The translations under genes and the position numbers were made by a program. The notes under the pieces were generated by a model. That model was not told where the DNA came from, did not search any database, and saw only the letters and a program-made list of their open reading frames with translations. From Methylobacterium brachiatum (lineage in GTDB: Bacteria; Pseudomonadota; Alphaproteobacteria; Rhizobiales; Beijerinckiaceae): DNA of 63,317 nt. The stretch spans positions 1 through 63,317 of the forward strand of contig NZ_JAJALK010000025.1 of assembly GCF_020523825.1 (NCBI RefSeq). The letters run 5' to 3'. Positions 46,585 to 56,166 of the stretch are shown one piece after another (the first letter of the stretch is position 1; every line of letters starts with the position of its first letter).

Positions 46585-47622
46585 ATGAGCGAGGTATACA
46601 CCGTCAAACTCAACCCGGTAGGTGTCGAGTTCGAGGTCGAGGAAGACGAGACCGTCCTCGACGCGGCCTTCCGACAGGGCATCGCGCTTCCGCACGGCTG
46701 TAAAGAGGGGCGTTGCGCAGCTTGCAAGTGCATCGTTACCGACGGCGAAGTCGAGATGCTGTCCTATTCGACCTTCGCGCTCAACGAAATGGAGCGTGAC
46801 CAAAACCATGTTCTTCTCTGTCGAAGCATTGTCTCAAGCGACATCGAGGTCGACCTCCTCAATTACGACGAGGAGCTCCTCTCGAAATCGATTCCCGTCC
46901 GAAACTTCCAAGCGCGTGTCAGCCGCGTGTCGAGCCTGACACCTGACATCCGTTTGCTGGAAATCGAACTTGATCAACCTCTGAAGTTCTGGGCTGGGCA
47001 GTATGTCGACATCACGCTTCCGGGAGCAGAGGAGATTACGCGCTCGTTTTCCATGGCAAATCCGCCGAGCGAAACGCAAAAACTCTCATTCATCATCAAA
47101 AAGTATCCCGGCGGACGATTCTCCTCTCGCCTCGACGGAGAGCTCGATGTCGGATCCACCGTCGGCGTCAAAGGACCCTACGGAACCTGTTTCCGCCGCG
47201 AAAACAGAGGAGGAGCCCTAATCCTCGTTGGGGGTGGCTCGGGGATGTCACCGCTGTGGTCCATCCTCCACGACCACATCGCAAGCGGAGAAGAACGTCC
47301 AGTCCATTTCTTCTATGGCGCGCGCACGCAAACCGATCTGTTCTATCTGGATCTGTTCGCCGAGGTAGCTCGGTCCAATCCGCGCTTCACCTTCATACCG
47401 GTTCTTTCCCACGCTCCTGACGACGCCGCGTGGCAGGGCGAACGAGGATTCGTTCACGAAGTCGTCGACGACCATCTGCGCCGTTTCGCTTACGGCGAGG
47501 ATCTCGACGTGTATGCCTGCGGTCCGGAACCTATGATCGAGGCACTCACCCCAGTGCTGCAGATGAACGACGTGTCTTCGGACCGGATCTTCTTCGACAA
47601 ATTCACACCGGCACGGGCGTAA
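46585..47622 (+). CDS. mimB: Di-iron monooxygenase NADH reductase subunit
   Basis: This 345-residue electron-transfer protein has a plant-type [2Fe-2S] domain at the N-terminus with cysteines 39, 44, 47 and 79. An FAD-binding barrel (R-S-F-S-M-A-N-P-P) and an NAD-binding domain (L-V-G-G-G-S-G-M-S-P) follow. It takes electrons from NADH and delivers them to the di-iron centre of MimA/MimC. Its place as the second gene, between alpha and beta subunits, is typical of group 5 operons. AGGAGG lies 9 bases before the ATG. Confidence 0.9.
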   Translation: MSEVYTVKLNPVGVEFEVEEDETVLDAAFRQGIALPHGCKEGRCAACKCIVTDGEVEMLSYSTFALNEMERDQNHVLLCRSIVSSDIEVDLLNYDEELLSKSIPVRNFQARVSRVSSLTPDIRLLEIELDQPLKFWAGQYVDITLPGAEEITRSFSMANPPSETQKLSFIIKKYPGGRFSSRLDGELDVGSTVGVKGPYGTCFRRENRGGALILVGGGSGMSPLWSILHDHIASGEERPVHFFYGARTQTDLFYLDLFAEVARSNPRFTFIPVLSHAPDDAAWQGERGFVHEVVDDHLRRFAYGEDLDVYACGPEPMIEALTPVLQMNDVSSDRIFFDKFTPARA

Positions 47623-47671
47623 CCGGGCCGAACGAAGTCGCTATCAGCGGCAAATTACTACCGGGAGGACT

Positions 47672-48742
47672 ATGATGACGTTGGAAGCTGCTGCAAGGAA
47701 GTCGGGCGCAGCCGGCTCGGCGATATTCGCGGACTCGGACAGCCGCAAATATCGGTATTTCGAACCTAAAGGCAAACGCGCGACCCATTATGAGGACGTG
47801 ACTGTCGACGTACAGCCGGACCCCGAGCGGTACCTACTCCAGAACTGGATCATCTCGTTCGCGGACGGGAAGGGCGCATACTCGAAAGAGAATACGGCGG
47901 CGCTGAGTTCCAATTGGCACGCTTTCCGCGCGCCAGATCAGGAATGGGAACGCACGCACTATCAGCGCCAGTCGAAAATCGAGGCGATGGTGCAATCCGT
48001 GATCGCGAACGGTCGCAAGGCTGGCGCTCCGGCCGCCTTTGACAAGGCCTGGGTGAAAATCCTCCAGAACCATCTCGGCGCATGGAAGCATGCGGAGTTC
48101 GGGCTGGGCACCGCGCTCATGCAGGCGCAGCGCTACGGCTACACCCAGATGATCAACAACGCGACCCTGACGAACTCGTCCTACAAGCTGCGCCTTGCCC
48201 AGGACATCACGCTCTACCTCGCTGAGATCGGGATGGACATCGCAGGGTTCGACGACGCGGCGGGCAAGCGGCACTGGCTCGAGGACGGAACCTGGCAGGG
48301 AACCCGGGAGGCGGTGGAAGCCATCATGGGCTCGACCGACTACCTCGAGCAGTATTTCGCGACCAACATCGTCTTCGAGCCGCTGGTGGGCGAACTGTTT
48401 CGCAGCGGCTTCTTGATGCAGGTCGCCTCCTCAAACGGCGACTTCATCACGCCGCCGGTGATCTCCGCAGCCGAAGCGGACTACGAGCGCAACCTGGCCA
48501 ACGCGATCGATCTGTTCCACGTGCTCGCCACCGACGCCGTACATGCCGAGCACAACCGGACCCTGTTCCGGAGCTGGGTCGAACGGCACGTCGCTTTGGC
48601 TCGCAAGGCAGCGGCCGATCTCCAGCCAATCTGGTCGCAGCCCCACTCGAAGCCGGCCCAGTTCGCAGACGCGAAAGCGGCGTCCACCGAACGTGTCACC
48701 AAGATCCTCGGCGAGCTAGGCCTCGATCTTCCTCAGGAGTAA
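47672..48742 (+). CDS. mimC: Di-iron monooxygenase hydroxylase beta subunit
   Basis: This 356-residue subunit has the ferritin-like helical fold of SDIMO beta chains and lacks the iron-ligand pairs, as expected. It pairs with MimA in the hydroxylase dimer. Two ATGs stand in tandem (47672 and 47675); the second is 6 bases from GGGAGG and may be the true start. It follows mimB by 49 bases and precedes mimD by 5, so the genes are co-transcribed. Confidence 0.88.
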   Translation: MMTLEAAARKSGAAGSAIFADSDSRKYRYFEPKGKRATHYEDVTVDVQPDPERYLLQNWIISFADGKGAYSKENTAALSSNWHAFRAPDQEWERTHYQRQSKIEAMVQSVIANGRKAGAPAAFDKAWVKILQNHLGAWKHAEFGLGTALMQAQRYGYTQMINNATLTNSSYKLRLAQDITLYLAEIGMDIAGFDDAAGKRHWLEDGTWQGTREAVEAIMGSTDYLEQYFATNIVFEPLVGELFRSGFLMQVASSNGDFITPPVISAAEADYERNLANAIDLFHVLATDAVHAEHNRTLFRSWVERHVALARKAAADLQPIWSQPHSKPAQFADAKAASTERVTKILGELGLDLPQE

Positions 48743-48747
48743 TTGGC

Positions 48748-49119
48748 ATGTCTGTGAATGCACGCAATGCGTCCAATCAGAACATTTTCCAGAAAATGGG
48801 AGATCTCTCCTTAGATCAGACGATCTCCCACCAATGCGGCGTCACCATGAACGATAGCGTCGAGGCGCGCGCGATCGCGGAATTTATGGGCCAGAAGCCG
48901 GGCGTCACCATCACCCACCAGCCCGCTCTGATCCGCATCGATGGAAACGGTGAACTCGTCTTCAAGATGGACGAGATCAGCGAGATCCTCGGCAAGGAGA
49001 TGACCGCGGAGATCTTCGAGGTCAATACCTCGACGCACTACGGCAGGATGATCCGCGTTGACGACAATACGGTGACGTTGTTCGGCGATATGGAAGCTGC
49101 TCTGCAGTACATCGAGTAA
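48748..49119 (+). CDS. mimD: Di-iron monooxygenase coupling/effector protein
   Basis: This 123-residue protein is of the MmoB/DmpM family, which carries no cofactor and binds the hydroxylase to gate substrate and electron access. The region G-V-T-M-N-D-S-V-E-A-R-A-I-A-E-F-M, then the K-P-G-V-T-I-T-H-Q-P-A-like stretch, is characteristic. CAGGAG precedes the ATG. About 25 extra N-terminal residues compared with the shortest homologues are usual for group 5 proteins. Confidence 0.88.
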   Translation: MSVNARNASNQNIFQKMGDLSLDQTISHQCGVTMNDSVEARAIAEFMGQKPGVTITHQPALIRIDGNGELVFKMDEISEILGKEMTAEIFEVNTSTHYGRMIRVDDNTVTLFGDMEAALQYIE

Positions 49120-49270
49120 GCGGTTCCACTCAACAACTCAGCCGGCCACCCACCGGCGGTCGGCTCCTCCCGCCCGAAACGTCGGACGCCCGCGGGACCG
49201 GTTGGGGATCTCGAACCGCGGTTCGGCCGCCCCCTTCTGAATCAACGACACCACCGGGGAAGAAACACAA

Positions 49271-50902
49271 ATGCCCAAAGTCCTCCTTCACGACATCGAG
49301 GCGCGTCGGGCGCTGGCCCGCGGCGTGGGGAAGCTCGCCGTCGCCGTCGAGTCGACGCTCGGCCCGAAGGGAATGAACGCGATGATCGACCGGCCGATCG
49401 GGACGCCGATCGTGTCGCGCGACGGCGTCACGATCGCGTCGGAGATCGAGTTGCCGGACCGTTTTGAGAACATGGGTGCTCAGGTCGTACGGGAAGTCTC
49501 GATGCAGACCAACGAGGTCGCCGGCGACGGAACGACGACGGCGATGGTCCTGGCGAATGGCCTGATCCAGGGTGGCGTCGGGGCGCTGGAGCGGGGTGCC
49601 GGAGCGGTCGACCTCTGCAAGGGGATCCACCGTGCCGTGGAAGTGATTGTCGAAGAATTGCGCCGGTCCGCGGTCCCGGCTCGAGACGGTAAGATGCTGC
49701 GGGCGGTCGCGACGATCGCCGCGACTGATCCGAGACTCGGCGGGCTCGTGGCGGAGGCGATCGAGCGCGTCGGCAGCACGGGGATCGTGACCTCGGAGTA
49801 CGGTCTCACCACGGAGACGACGCTGGAGGTGACCGAGGGGCTCTCGTTCGACCGCGGCTATATCTCTCATCACATGGTGACAGACGTCGAACGGATGGAG
49901 GTCGTCCTCAACGACCCGTTCATCCTGCTGACCGATCTGAAGATCAGGAGCCCGGAGGAACTCGCCGGTATCCGCGAGGCAGTGACCGGCACTGGACGGC
50001 CGCTGGTCATCGTGGCTGAGGAAGTCTCTCCGGAGGTTTTAGTCACGCTCCTCGGAGACGGAAATCGTGGCAAGGTCCTCGTCGTCCATCCGCCGGATTA
50101 CGGCCACTGGCGCAAGGCCATGATGGACGATCTCGCGATCCTGACGGGCGGCAAGGTCGTGGCGCGCGATCTCGGCGGTCGCCTGGAAGAGATGAGCCTA
50201 TCCGATCTCGGTTCGGCGGACCGCGTCCGGTCGAGCGCTCGTGAGACCACGATCGTGCGCGGTAGGGGCGACCCGGCATCGATCGCCGCGCGGCTCGCTC
50301 AGGTCACCAAGCAGTACGAACTGGCGCCGCCCAACATCGAGCAAGACAAGCTCAAGGAGCGGGTGGCCAAGCTCTCCGGCGGCTCGGCTGTGCTGATGGT
50401 CGGCGGCGCGACGCCGGTCGAGCAAAAGCGGACGATGCAGTTGATCGACGACGCCGTCAACGCTACCCGCGCGGCCGCCGAGGAAGGGATCGTCCCCGGC
50501 GGCGGTACGGCTTTGGCGCAGTGCGCGCCCGTGCTGGAACGTGCGCTCGGCAACGTCGACGGTGACGTCGGGCGCGGCATCGGCTTGGTCAAAGAGGTCT
50601 TAACGCGGCCGGCGGCGTTCATCGCGCGCAACGCCGGACACGACCCCGGGCGCGTCATCCCGAATCTCACGACGGCGCGGCGTGGTACCGGCTTTGATGC
50701 CGCGACCGGTATGTTCACGGACATGGTCGAGTCCGCCATCGTCGATCCGGTGCGCGTCACCTACACCGCGCTCCGCAACGCGGCCTCCGTCGCGACCTTA
50801 GTCCTGACAACCCACACGCTCGTGGCCGACCTCCCTGAACACGTCGACCCGACTGCTGGCCCCGCTCTTGGAGGTGGCGCGGAGAACCTGGGCCGGGCGT
50901 GA
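49271..50902 (+). CDS. mimG: GroEL-like chaperonin dedicated to the monooxygenase
   Basis: This 543-residue protein is a group I chaperonin, recognisable by L-G-P-K-G-M-N, the nucleotide motif G-D-G-T-T-T-A and V-P-G-G-G-T-A-L. It diverges from housekeeping GroEL and lacks the G-G-M tail. In mycobacteria the operon-linked MimG is required for productive folding of MimA, and this gene occupies the same place. No groES accompanies it. It is 151 bases after mimD; GGGGAAG precedes the ATG. Confidence 0.88.
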   Translation: MPKVLLHDIEARRALARGVGKLAVAVESTLGPKGMNAMIDRPIGTPIVSRDGVTIASEIELPDRFENMGAQVVREVSMQTNEVAGDGTTTAMVLANGLIQGGVGALERGAGAVDLCKGIHRAVEVIVEELRRSAVPARDGKMLRAVATIAATDPRLGGLVAEAIERVGSTGIVTSEYGLTTETTLEVTEGLSFDRGYISHHMVTDVERMEVVLNDPFILLTDLKIRSPEELAGIREAVTGTGRPLVIVAEEVSPEVLVTLLGDGNRGKVLVVHPPDYGHWRKAMMDDLAILTGGKVVARDLGGRLEEMSLSDLGSADRVRSSARETTIVRGRGDPASIAARLAQVTKQYELAPPNIEQDKLKERVAKLSGGSAVLMVGGATPVEQKRTMQLIDDAVNATRAAAEEGIVPGGGTALAQCAPVLERALGNVDGDVGRGIGLVKEVLTRPAAFIARNAGHDPGRVIPNLTTARRGTGFDAATGMFTDMVESAIVDPVRVTYTALRNAASVATLVLTTHTLVADLPEHVDPTAGPALGGGAENLGRA

Positions 50903-51065
50903 CCTCGCTCGGTCGAACATACCGGGCGAACGCCTGTTACAACGATCGTCCGGTATAGCTGGCCAATACATGTGATGGCTTGTCGTATTCAACCAATGTT
51001 CTGTAATCGAAACGAACAACGGGCCGAGGATCAGGGCGGTGCTGTCGGTGCGTCGGGAGGAGACT

Positions 51066-51536
51066 ATGGTACATATTCTTTCCAAGCAGGATGGCCCGCG
51101 GAAGGAGGACGCTATGATGAAGCGGATCCTTCGCGAGAACCGCGGAACGATCGATCAGATCAAGCACGCCATCACGGGCGGGGGCGCCTTAGCGCGCATC
51201 ATCGAAGCTCCATCCCCGGAGGTCACCCGCACCTACGGGACACGTCGGGCAGCGCCGGAGAAGAGCGTCGCGCCCTACATCCGTCTAAGCCCGAATGGAC
51301 GCGTGGTTGTCGCCGATTTCGAATCTGGGCGGCAACTGCACCATGTAGGCGATCTACGCGGCCCTCGGCAGGCCCCGCGCTTCGTTCTCGCAACGAAGGA
51401 GAACGGCTATTTCGCACCGCTCGACACGGCAATCTCCGAGCGACTGGCTGCGTTGGACGGCACCGTCGTCGCGGAAGGGGACGCGGAAGACCGTCTCAAG
51501 CGAGAGATCGCCGCGAGGCTCGGTATCGAGGGGTAA
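51066..51536 (+). CDS. Unassigned 156-residue protein between chaperonin and regulator
   Basis: I do not recognise the family. GGGAGGAG stands 4 bases before the ATG at 51066, making it a convincing gene; an earlier start at 51039 lacks a ribosome site. The N-terminal third is basic (R-I-L-R-E-N-R-G-T-I-D-Q-I-K-H-A-I), the middle has strand-like segments (Y-I-R-L-S-P-N-G-R-V-V-V-A-D-F), and the end is acidic and helical. There is no signal peptide. Its position between mimG and the sigma-54 activator suggests an accessory or regulatory role. Confidence 0.65.
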   Translation: MVHILSKQDGPRKEDAMMKRILRENRGTIDQIKHAITGGGALARIIEAPSPEVTRTYGTRRAAPEKSVAPYIRLSPNGRVVVADFESGRQLHHVGDLRGPRQAPRFVLATKENGYFAPLDTAISERLAALDGTVVAEGDAEDRLKREIAARLGIEG

Positions 51537-51643
51537 GATGTCTGGGTCCCGGCACGCCACACAAGCCTGGGCGAGATGGGCGCTCATCCGGCTCGGACAT
51601 CCTCCGAGCTGCTGCAGCTGCTTGGCGTGACAGCGACGTCCAT

Positions 51644-53731
51644 ATGACCAAGCTTCCGTTCAAACCTTCGACCGATCTCGGTCCCGATGCGCAGCGACCA
51701 GCCGGCCAGGAGCTGGCGTCAGAGCGTGTTTGGGCTGCCGACACGGAGATGCTCCGCGACCGCGACTACGATGAGAAGCGGATCATGCGGGCTTGGGAGC
51801 ACTTCGTGGTTTCGGGTCGGCTCGAGGGCGAGCCCGGACTGATCCGGCCCGCGATCCGGCATTCCTGGGAGCGCAGCGCCACCCTGGGCGTCAACGCGCA
51901 CGGGCGCGGTAGTGCGCAGTCGACCTCTGACGACGCGTTGGAGCGGCTTCGCCGCGACAACGAGGATCTCTTGGTCTCGGCCCGCACCGCCTTCCGCCGG
52001 ATCACGGAGATCATCGGCGAGACCGGGGCCATGGCCGTGGTCACCGACGCACAGGGCGTCATTCTCGACGTGGGCGGAAATCGCCGCACCATCGAGCGTG
52101 CGCATGACATCCGGTTGGAAGTTGGGGCCGCTTGGGCCGAGTCGGTCGCCGGCACGAATGGTATCGGTACGGCCTTGTCGACGGGCCGCCCGGTCCACGT
52201 CCACGCGGCGGAGCATTTTTGCGAGGGCGTGAAGGCCTGGGCCTGCGTCGGCGTTCCGATCCGCGACCCGCTCGACGGGAGCGTGATCGGTCTCATCGAC
52301 CTGTCCGGGCCACAGGGGGTGTTTCACCGCTACAACCTGGCGTTGGTGATGCTCTCGGCCGGGCAGATTCAGCAGATGCTGGTCGAGCGTGCGAACGTCG
52401 AACGGATCTCTCTCCTGGAAGCGTCCCTCGACCGAGTCCGGCACATCGGATCGTCGGACGGCATGGTTCTGCTCGACCAGTTCGGGCGTGTTCTGCACTT
52501 CGACGACGTGGCCCGCAGGCGTTGGCCGACCCTCGGCACCGGCGCGAACCTTAAAATCGGGGAGCGGCTCGCCAGATCCGAGTCCGGCGCGGCGAGCGAA
52601 CTCGGCTTGCGGCTAGCGGAGCCGTTGACGGGTCACAGCTTGGAGCCGCTGGTGCGCGGCGGCGCGGTGCGAGGCGCGATGTTGGTCCTCGGCGGCAAGC
52701 CGCGGCCGAGCGTTGCGGCGCGCATCCAGGAGACGCCGCTCCTGACCGCCGCCAAAGCACGGATCATCGGCAGCAGCGAGCCGCTTCTGCAGGCTGTTGA
52801 TCGCGTCGTCCGCGCCGCTCGGGGACGCACCGCGATCCTCCTGGAAGGCGAGACCGGCGTCGGCAAAGAGCTCTTCGCCCAGCTCGCCCACGCTGTCGGT
52901 TCGACCACGGGCAACGAACCTTTCGTCGCCCTCAATTGCGGTGCGGTCTCAAAGGATCTGCTCGGCGGCGAACTGTTCGGCCATGCGCCCGGAGCGTTCA
53001 CGGGTGCGACGCGCGAGGGGCGGGCCGGCCGGTTCGAACAGGCTCACGGTGGCACGCTGAGCCTCGACGAGATCGGCGAGATGCCGCTGGACCTGCAACC
53101 CTATCTCCTGCGTGCTCTGGAAGAGCGCGCCGTCACCCGGCTTGGCGAGAGCAAGCCGCGCCCCGTCGACGTAAGACTCGTGGCCTCGACCAACCGCAAT
53201 CTCAAGCAGGAGGTCGAGCAAGGCCGCTTTCGACGGGATCTCTTTTACCGGATCAGCGTCGTGCGGATCACGATCCCGCCGCTGCGCCAGCGCACGGGTG
53301 ACATCGCGGCACTGATCGAACACTACAACAGGGAGCTCTCGATCCGGCACGCGTGCCCGCCGCTCCGCTTCGAGCCAGATGTCTTCGCCTTTCTTCAGCG
53401 CTACGACTGGCCGGGGAACGTGCGGGAGTTGCGCAACCTCATCGAGGGTTTGGTGCTTCTGTCGAGCGGCGAACCGGTAGGCTTCGCGGATCTGCCCGAA
53501 GAGATGATCGCCGACACGCCAGCTGAGGGTGATCTTCTCCCACCAAGACCGCCGCAGCATGCGGACGCCGCGCTCCCGATCGATCGCCTTGAGGACGCCA
53601 AACGGCGCGCGATCGAGCAAGCCATCGCCGACGCGAACGGAAATGTCTCTGTCGCAGCCAGCCGGCTCGGCGTCGCACGCAGCACGATCTATCGCCAAAT
53701 TCACCATCTCAAGGGCAGGCGCCGTCCATGA
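51644..53731 (+). CDS. mimR: Sigma-54-dependent activator, AcoR/MimR type
   Basis: This protein of about 695 residues has an N-terminal GAF-type sensory region (residues about 95-250). A central AAA+ domain carries Walker A G-E-T-G-V-G-K-E, the sigma-54-contacting G-A-F-T-G-A and L-R-A-L-E-E. A Fis-type helix-turn-helix closes the protein (V-A-A-S-R-L-G-V-A-R-S-T-I-Y-R-Q-I). I took the ATG at 51644 because the frame upstream overlaps the previous gene in sequence unlike the family. It should bind the inverted repeat at 44404-44442 and open the promoter at 44540. The mycobacterial MimR is reported as acetone-responsive; the effector here is inferred. Its stop overlaps the next gene by 4 bases. 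Confidence 0.87.
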   Translation: MTKLPFKPSTDLGPDAQRPAGQELASERVWAADTEMLRDRDYDEKRIMRAWEHFVVSGRLEGEPGLIRPAIRHSWERSATLGVNAHGRGSAQSTSDDALERLRRDNEDLLVSARTAFRRITEIIGETGAMAVVTDAQGVILDVGGNRRTIERAHDIRLEVGAAWAESVAGTNGIGTALSTGRPVHVHAAEHFCEGVKAWACVGVPIRDPLDGSVIGLIDLSGPQGVFHRYNLALVMLSAGQIQQMLVERANVERISLLEASLDRVRHIGSSDGMVLLDQFGRVLHFDDVARRRWPTLGTGANLKIGERLARSESGAASELGLRLAEPLTGHSLEPLVRGGAVRGAMLVLGGKPRPSVAARIQETPLLTAAKARIIGSSEPLLQAVDRVVRAARGRTAILLEGETGVGKELFAQLAHAVGSTTGNEPFVALNCGAVSKDLLGGELFGHAPGAFTGATREGRAGRFEQAHGGTLSLDEIGEMPLDLQPYLLRALEERAVTRLGESKPRPVDVRLVASTNRNLKQEVEQGRFRRDLFYRISVVRITIPPLRQRTGDIAALIEHYNRELSIRHACPPLRFEPDVFAFLQRYDWPGNVRELRNLIEGLVLLSSGEPVGFADLPEEMIADTPAEGDLLPPRPPQHADAALPIDRLEDAKRRAIEQAIADANGNVSVAASRLGVARSTIYRQIHHLKGRRRP

Positions 53732-54192
53732 CTACGCCGCCTCAATCGCCGGTCGCCTCAGCTGCGGACACCGCCACGCGCATTCTCGCCGTCGCGGATC
53801 GCGACGTGACGTTCATCCTCAGAGTCGTCGGTGAGAGCCAACAGACTCTCGTCGAGCACTTTCAGAGCTTTATTGAGGAATCTTTGAACGCGTGCGGGAT
53901 CGGCTACGGTGATCATCCTCTCCTTCGGCCGTTCGTGGACACGCATGCGCGTGAACTGGCCGAGTTCGTTCACAACGGGATCGCTCTTCGACACCGGTTT
54001 GGGCTCCGCGACTGCGAGGCGGCCAACATTATGCCCCCCGATCTTCGGCGCGTGGATCTCTGGGACGACCTGCGCTCGCTCATTGAGCAGGCCGAGGCGC
54101 ATTTTGCCGCTTCGCCCCAGGGGCTGCCGGCCATCCTCGCTGAGGTCACGGCATTCCAGGAGAGCCGCCGGAAGGACGACGCCGATGCGTGA
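53728..54192 (+). CDS. Unassigned 154-residue helical protein coupled to the regulator
   Basis: No family recognised. The protein is soluble and mostly helical, with D-R-D-V-T-F-I-L-R-V-V-G-E and then H-A-R-E-L-A-E-F-V-H-N-G-I. The 4-base ATGA overlap with the sigma-54 activator indicates translational coupling, so it probably acts with that regulator or with the same inducing condition. Codon use matches the neighbours, and there is no signal peptide or membrane segment. Confidence 0.6.
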   Translation: MTTPPQSPVASAADTATRILAVADRDVTFILRVVGESQQTLVEHFQSFIEESLNACGIGYGDHPLLRPFVDTHARELAEFVHNGIALRHRFGLRDCEAANIMPPDLRRVDLWDDLRSLIEQAEAHFAASPQGLPAILAEVTAFQESRRKDDADA

Positions 54193-54317
54193 GGCCTGTG
54201 TGACAGTTCCGCGGCCGGAGCGACGGGATCAGACTTGCTATCACCCGTCTCAGCCACTCTCCGACCGCTTATGCCCAGGCGCCGTCCCGGCGACGTTCCA
54301 AGAGAGGATCACACGCG

Positions 54318-54611
54318 ATGGCCGAACCGCGCCCAACGCTGAAGGATCTCCTGCGAACCCGCTTCGAACTCTGCGGTCGGATCTCGGCTGCGCAGGCTCG
54401 GATGGTGACCTGTCAACAGTTGACGTTCGGGAACCAGATCGCAGCCCTCGCCGAGCGGCGTTTCCCGTCACAGACCGGCGAAGACGCCACGGCGCGCGAA
54501 CGCGAGGAAGCGATGCAGGCGATGATCGCCGCGCTGGAGGCCGAGATCGGCGAACTGGAACGCGAACTCGCAGACGTCGACCAGCAGATCGCCGCCGAGA
54601 GAACGGCCTGA
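54318..54611 (+). CDS. Small coiled-coil protein (97 residues)
   Basis: The second half is a long charged heptad-type helix (residues about 55-95: E-R-E-E-A-M-Q-A-M-I-A-A-L-E-A-E-I-G-E-L), predicted to form a coiled coil. The first half is short helices with one cysteine pair. No domain family is known to me. The spacing from the previous gene is 125 bases and the next gene begins 31 bases later. GAGAGGATC is upstream of the ATG. Confidence 0.55.
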   Translation: MAEPRPTLKDLLRTRFELCGRISAAQARMVTCQQLTFGNQIAALAERRFPSQTGEDATAREREEAMQAMIAALEAEIGELERELADVDQQIAAERTA

Positions 54612-54642
54612 CCGACGGTGCGCGAACAGAGCCAGTCTCGCT

Positions 54643-55752
54643 ATGACCGGTACAAACCTGATTGATCTGCTCGGACGGCGTTGGACGTTGGGGTCGGCTG
54701 TCACTGCGATCGCCCTCGATGCGACCGAGACGACGGCTGCTTTTGCTCTCGCCGACGGTCGTCTCGCGCTCGCCCCTGTCGCGGATCCTGATTCAGCTGC
54801 CGATCGCTACCATGTCGCGGGCGATACCGGGCGAGCGACGATCACGCCCCGCCGCAGCGGTACGGCGCCGATCATCGTTGTGGCAGGGGAGGCGGGCTAT
54901 CGCCAAATCGCCGCGTTCGGTGCGGCCGGCTTCCTCGCCGGAGGGGTCGCGGGCGCGCTCGACATCGTCGCCCCGAATGGAAGCACCACGCGTCTGGCGA
55001 GCATCGAGCAACCGCTCCAGGCACTCGTGCAGATGAACGATGGCAGGGTCTTGGTCGCACTCAGTCAGGCGCTGATGACCGCCGTTCCCGGGGACGCGGG
55101 CATCCATCCCCTGCTGCAGAGCGATAAGGTATCTCCGCCCGTGGCGGTCGCACCCGACGGAGACTGGCTGGCACATGGAGGCGCTGGCCTGACGCTTCGC
55201 CACGCTACCGACACGCGCCGTGGCGTCGACGTCCTGACCGCGCTCATCCCACTGCGTATGACCTGGAGTCCGGACGGGCGCTGGCTCGCGGCTTCGCTCG
55301 CTGGCGGCGGGATCGCGCTGCTGCGTTTCGAGAACGGTCGTGTCCTGCGAACCATCGATCTCCCGAACTACCCCGCCCCGGTCCATGCCCTCAGCTGGGA
55401 TTCGACGTCACGCCTGCTCGCAACCAGCGGCGCCTACCGCATCATCGTCTGGCCCGTCGAACAGTTCGAGACCGACGCGACGGAACCGCGAAGCCTGCCG
55501 ACCGGGCGATCCGGGCTGGCGACGGTCGAAGCCGTCGCCGTCCATCCGCAGCGCGCGCTCATCGCCGCCGCCTACGAGAGCGGGATGGTGGTTGTGGCGC
55601 CGATCGGGGAGCGGGACGAACTCGTCGTCCGTACGCCGGGTGGCGATCCCGTCACGGCGGTGACCTGGTCCCGCGATGGGCAGTCGCTCGTCCTCGGCAC
55701 AGCGGCGGGCGAGGCCAGCATCATCACCTTCCCGCCGCAGCTGTTCAAATAA
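54643..55752 (+). CDS. WD40/beta-propeller repeat protein
   Basis: This 369-residue protein is made of repeated strands of the WD40 type, clearest in M-T-W-S-P-D-G-R-W-L-A, L-S-W-D-S-T-S-R-L-L-A-T-S-G and V-T-W-S-R-D-G-Q-S-L-V. Six or seven blades fit the length. There is no signal peptide. Such propellers act as protein-binding platforms; the target may be one of the unassigned small proteins next to it. It is unusual in a monooxygenase operon. Confidence 0.72.
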   Translation: MTGTNLIDLLGRRWTLGSAVTAIALDATETTAAFALADGRLALAPVADPDSAADRYHVAGDTGRATITPRRSGTAPIIVVAGEAGYRQIAAFGAAGFLAGGVAGALDIVAPNGSTTRLASIEQPLQALVQMNDGRVLVALSQALMTAVPGDAGIHPLLQSDKVSPPVAVAPDGDWLAHGGAGLTLRHATDTRRGVDVLTALIPLRMTWSPDGRWLAASLAGGGIALLRFENGRVLRTIDLPNYPAPVHALSWDSTSRLLATSGAYRIIVWPVEQFETDATEPRSLPTGRSGLATVEAVAVHPQRALIAAAYESGMVVVAPIGERDELVVRTPGGDPVTAVTWSRDGQSLVLGTAAGEASIITFPPQLFK

Positions 55753-55777
55753 GCGCAGCGGCCAAGAGGAGACCATC

Positions 55778-55966
55778 ATGTCCCAAGCCCAGACGAACCA
55801 GCCTGAGAACGACAGCAAAGACGCGTTCTTCCGGGAGATCGCCGAGCTCTCCGAACGCATGATCGCTGCCCACGGGAAAGAATTTTCCATGGGCGTGCTC
55901 GTGCTCGCCGCGCGCTTCATTGCGGAAAGCAAGCCATTTACGAGCACGCTGCCGGATTTGCAGTGA
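55778..55966 (+). CDS. Small unassigned protein (62 residues)
   Basis: A convincing small gene: AGAGGAG lies 7 bases before the ATG and 25 bases after the WD40 gene. The peptide is acidic at the start and ends in an amphipathic helix (F-S-M-G-V-L-V-L-A-A-R-F-I-A-E). No family is recognised. It closes the block of unassigned genes; the AT-rich region after it (55967-56166) includes a stem AAGGCCAGC/GCTGGTCTT near 56097-56121 and the catalase promoter. Confidence 0.6.
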   Translation: MSQAQTNQPENDSKDAFFREIAELSERMIAAHGKEFSMGVLVLAARFIAESKPFTSTLPDLQ

Positions 55967-56166
55967 ACACGGAGTCTACAAAGTCCTATTTTGCTACATT
56001 CCTTGCATTGACTCGCGATGGCTTAATGTTTTGACTGTACTGTAGAATTTTTATAACCAAGGCGATAAGCACTTGATTCCGCTAGGATGACGAAAAAGGC
56101 CAGCATGCAGGCTGGTCTTACTCAGCGAAATTGAAGCCGATCGACCGGATCTGGAGTTCACAGGTT

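Noticed and set aside
50972..51643. Upstream extension of the sigma-54 activator to a 919-residue protein
   Set aside because: It would overlap the well-supported 156-residue gene in another frame, and its sequence is unlike the AcoR family.
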